Source of the DNA: F22 sp963675625
GTDB taxonomy: Bacteria > Bacteroidota > Bacteroidia > Bacteroidales > Bacteroidaceae
Assembly (NCBI GenBank): GCA_963675625.1
Contig: OY776497.1
Span: 1,922,001 to 1,986,000 of the forward strand
DNA length: 64,000 nt
Reading direction: 5' to 3'
How positions within the stretch are numbered: the first letter of the stretch is position 1; every line of letters begins with the position of its first letter. Below the pieces are notes generated by a model. It did no database searches. It was not told the origin of the DNA and saw only the letters and a program-made list of their open reading frames with translations. The position numbers and the translations under genes are program-made. This document shows, one piece after another, positions 63,911 through 64,000 of this stretch.

Positions 63911-64000
63911 ATGAAAAGATTGCTTTCATTAGCGATGGTGTTGTGTTTAGTCGCAACAGCTGCTATGGCTCAGGTCACGACCTCTGCTATTCGTGGTAAA
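63911..64000 (+). CDS. Exported protein, N-terminus only (likely TonB receptor, Oar-like)
   Basis: Thirty codons before the window edge: a signal peptide (MKRLLSLAMVLCLVATAAMA, then Q) followed by VTTSAIRGK. The T-S-x-x-x-G-K sequence right after the signal peptide is typical of the carboxypeptidase-regulatory-like domain of large TonB-dependent (Oar-like) outer-membrane proteins. The rest is outside the window, so the call is tentative. Confidence 0.6.
   Translation, partial: MKRLLSLAMVLCLVATAAMAQVTTSAIRGK

Overview
The window is chromosomal DNA from a low-to-mid GC member of the Bacteroidota, most likely order Bacteroidales; I cannot name the genus. Several signs agree. Promoters have the Bacteroidota form (TTTG, about 20 bp, then TAnnTTTG) and Shine-Dalgarno sequences are mostly absent. 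Many families are typical of or restricted to the phylum: GldH, DUF4494, DUF4199, DUF6048/DUF6452-type proteins, the HU-CCDC81/SPOR protein, a PPi-dependent phosphofructokinase and a TonB-dependent receptor with a carboxypeptidase-regulatory-like N-domain. Gene content is almost wholly housekeeping. I see no intact transposase, integrase, prophage or CRISPR array.

Layout. (1) 1-1068: a GC-richer, broken dnaG-like fragment running in from the left edge, then two tandemly duplicated tRNA-Lys genes. (2) 1069-11236: AI-2E family transporter and thymidine kinase (minus strand); then rsmI, a coiled-coil lipoprotein, a YjjG-type nucleotidase, an ABC-F ATPase, an M13 peptidase and purH. (3) 11267-17048: cell-shape cluster mreB-mreC-mreD-mrdA-rodA. 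(4) 23434-17002, minus strand: tightly packed rsfS-ftsH-cdsA-holB-ricT-gldH, meeting rodA tail to tail with overlapping coding ends. (5) 23700-29160: tRNA-Gln, tRNA-Arg, DoxX, an HU-like protein, apbE, then a minus-strand set (DUF4199, glycosyltransferase 2, DUF6452-type, DUF6048-type). (6) 29370-36508: DEAD-box helicase, HU/SPOR membrane protein, zinc-ribbon/FHA protein, serB (minus), a thioredoxin-fold protein without CxxC behind a structured leader, DUF4494, YggS and an S4 RNA-binding protein. (7) 36645-44493: rfbC/rfbA, an AGCS symporter, two identical tRNA-Pro genes, a small phosphoesterase with a two-ATPase ABC protein, pfp and a DUF805 protein. (8) 44672-49555: a minus-strand YtxH/holin-like/coiled-coil trio diverging from SPOR lipoprotein-ruvX-def-TPR. 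(9) 49708-58156: thrS, infC-rpmI-rplT, a structured non-coding RNA (6S-like candidate), nusB-yajC-ybbR-coaE and ettA. (10) 58467-64000: a TonB-dependent receptor with a partner lipoprotein, an intergenic block of iterated palindromes, and the first 30 codons of another exported protein.

The main functional themes are translation and its quality control (thrS, infC, L35, L20, def, rsmI, rsfS, ettA), envelope growth and rod shape (mre/mrdA/rodA, cdsA, GldH, SPOR proteins) and outer-membrane uptake. No large undescribed system is evident. The best leads are non-coding: two clusters of iterated palindromes (25154-25245 and 63447-63549), the structured RNA after rplT, the folded leader at about 33945-34089, and a terminator-like hairpin between a promoter and its gene at the right edge. 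All function calls come from reading the sequence; no database search was run.
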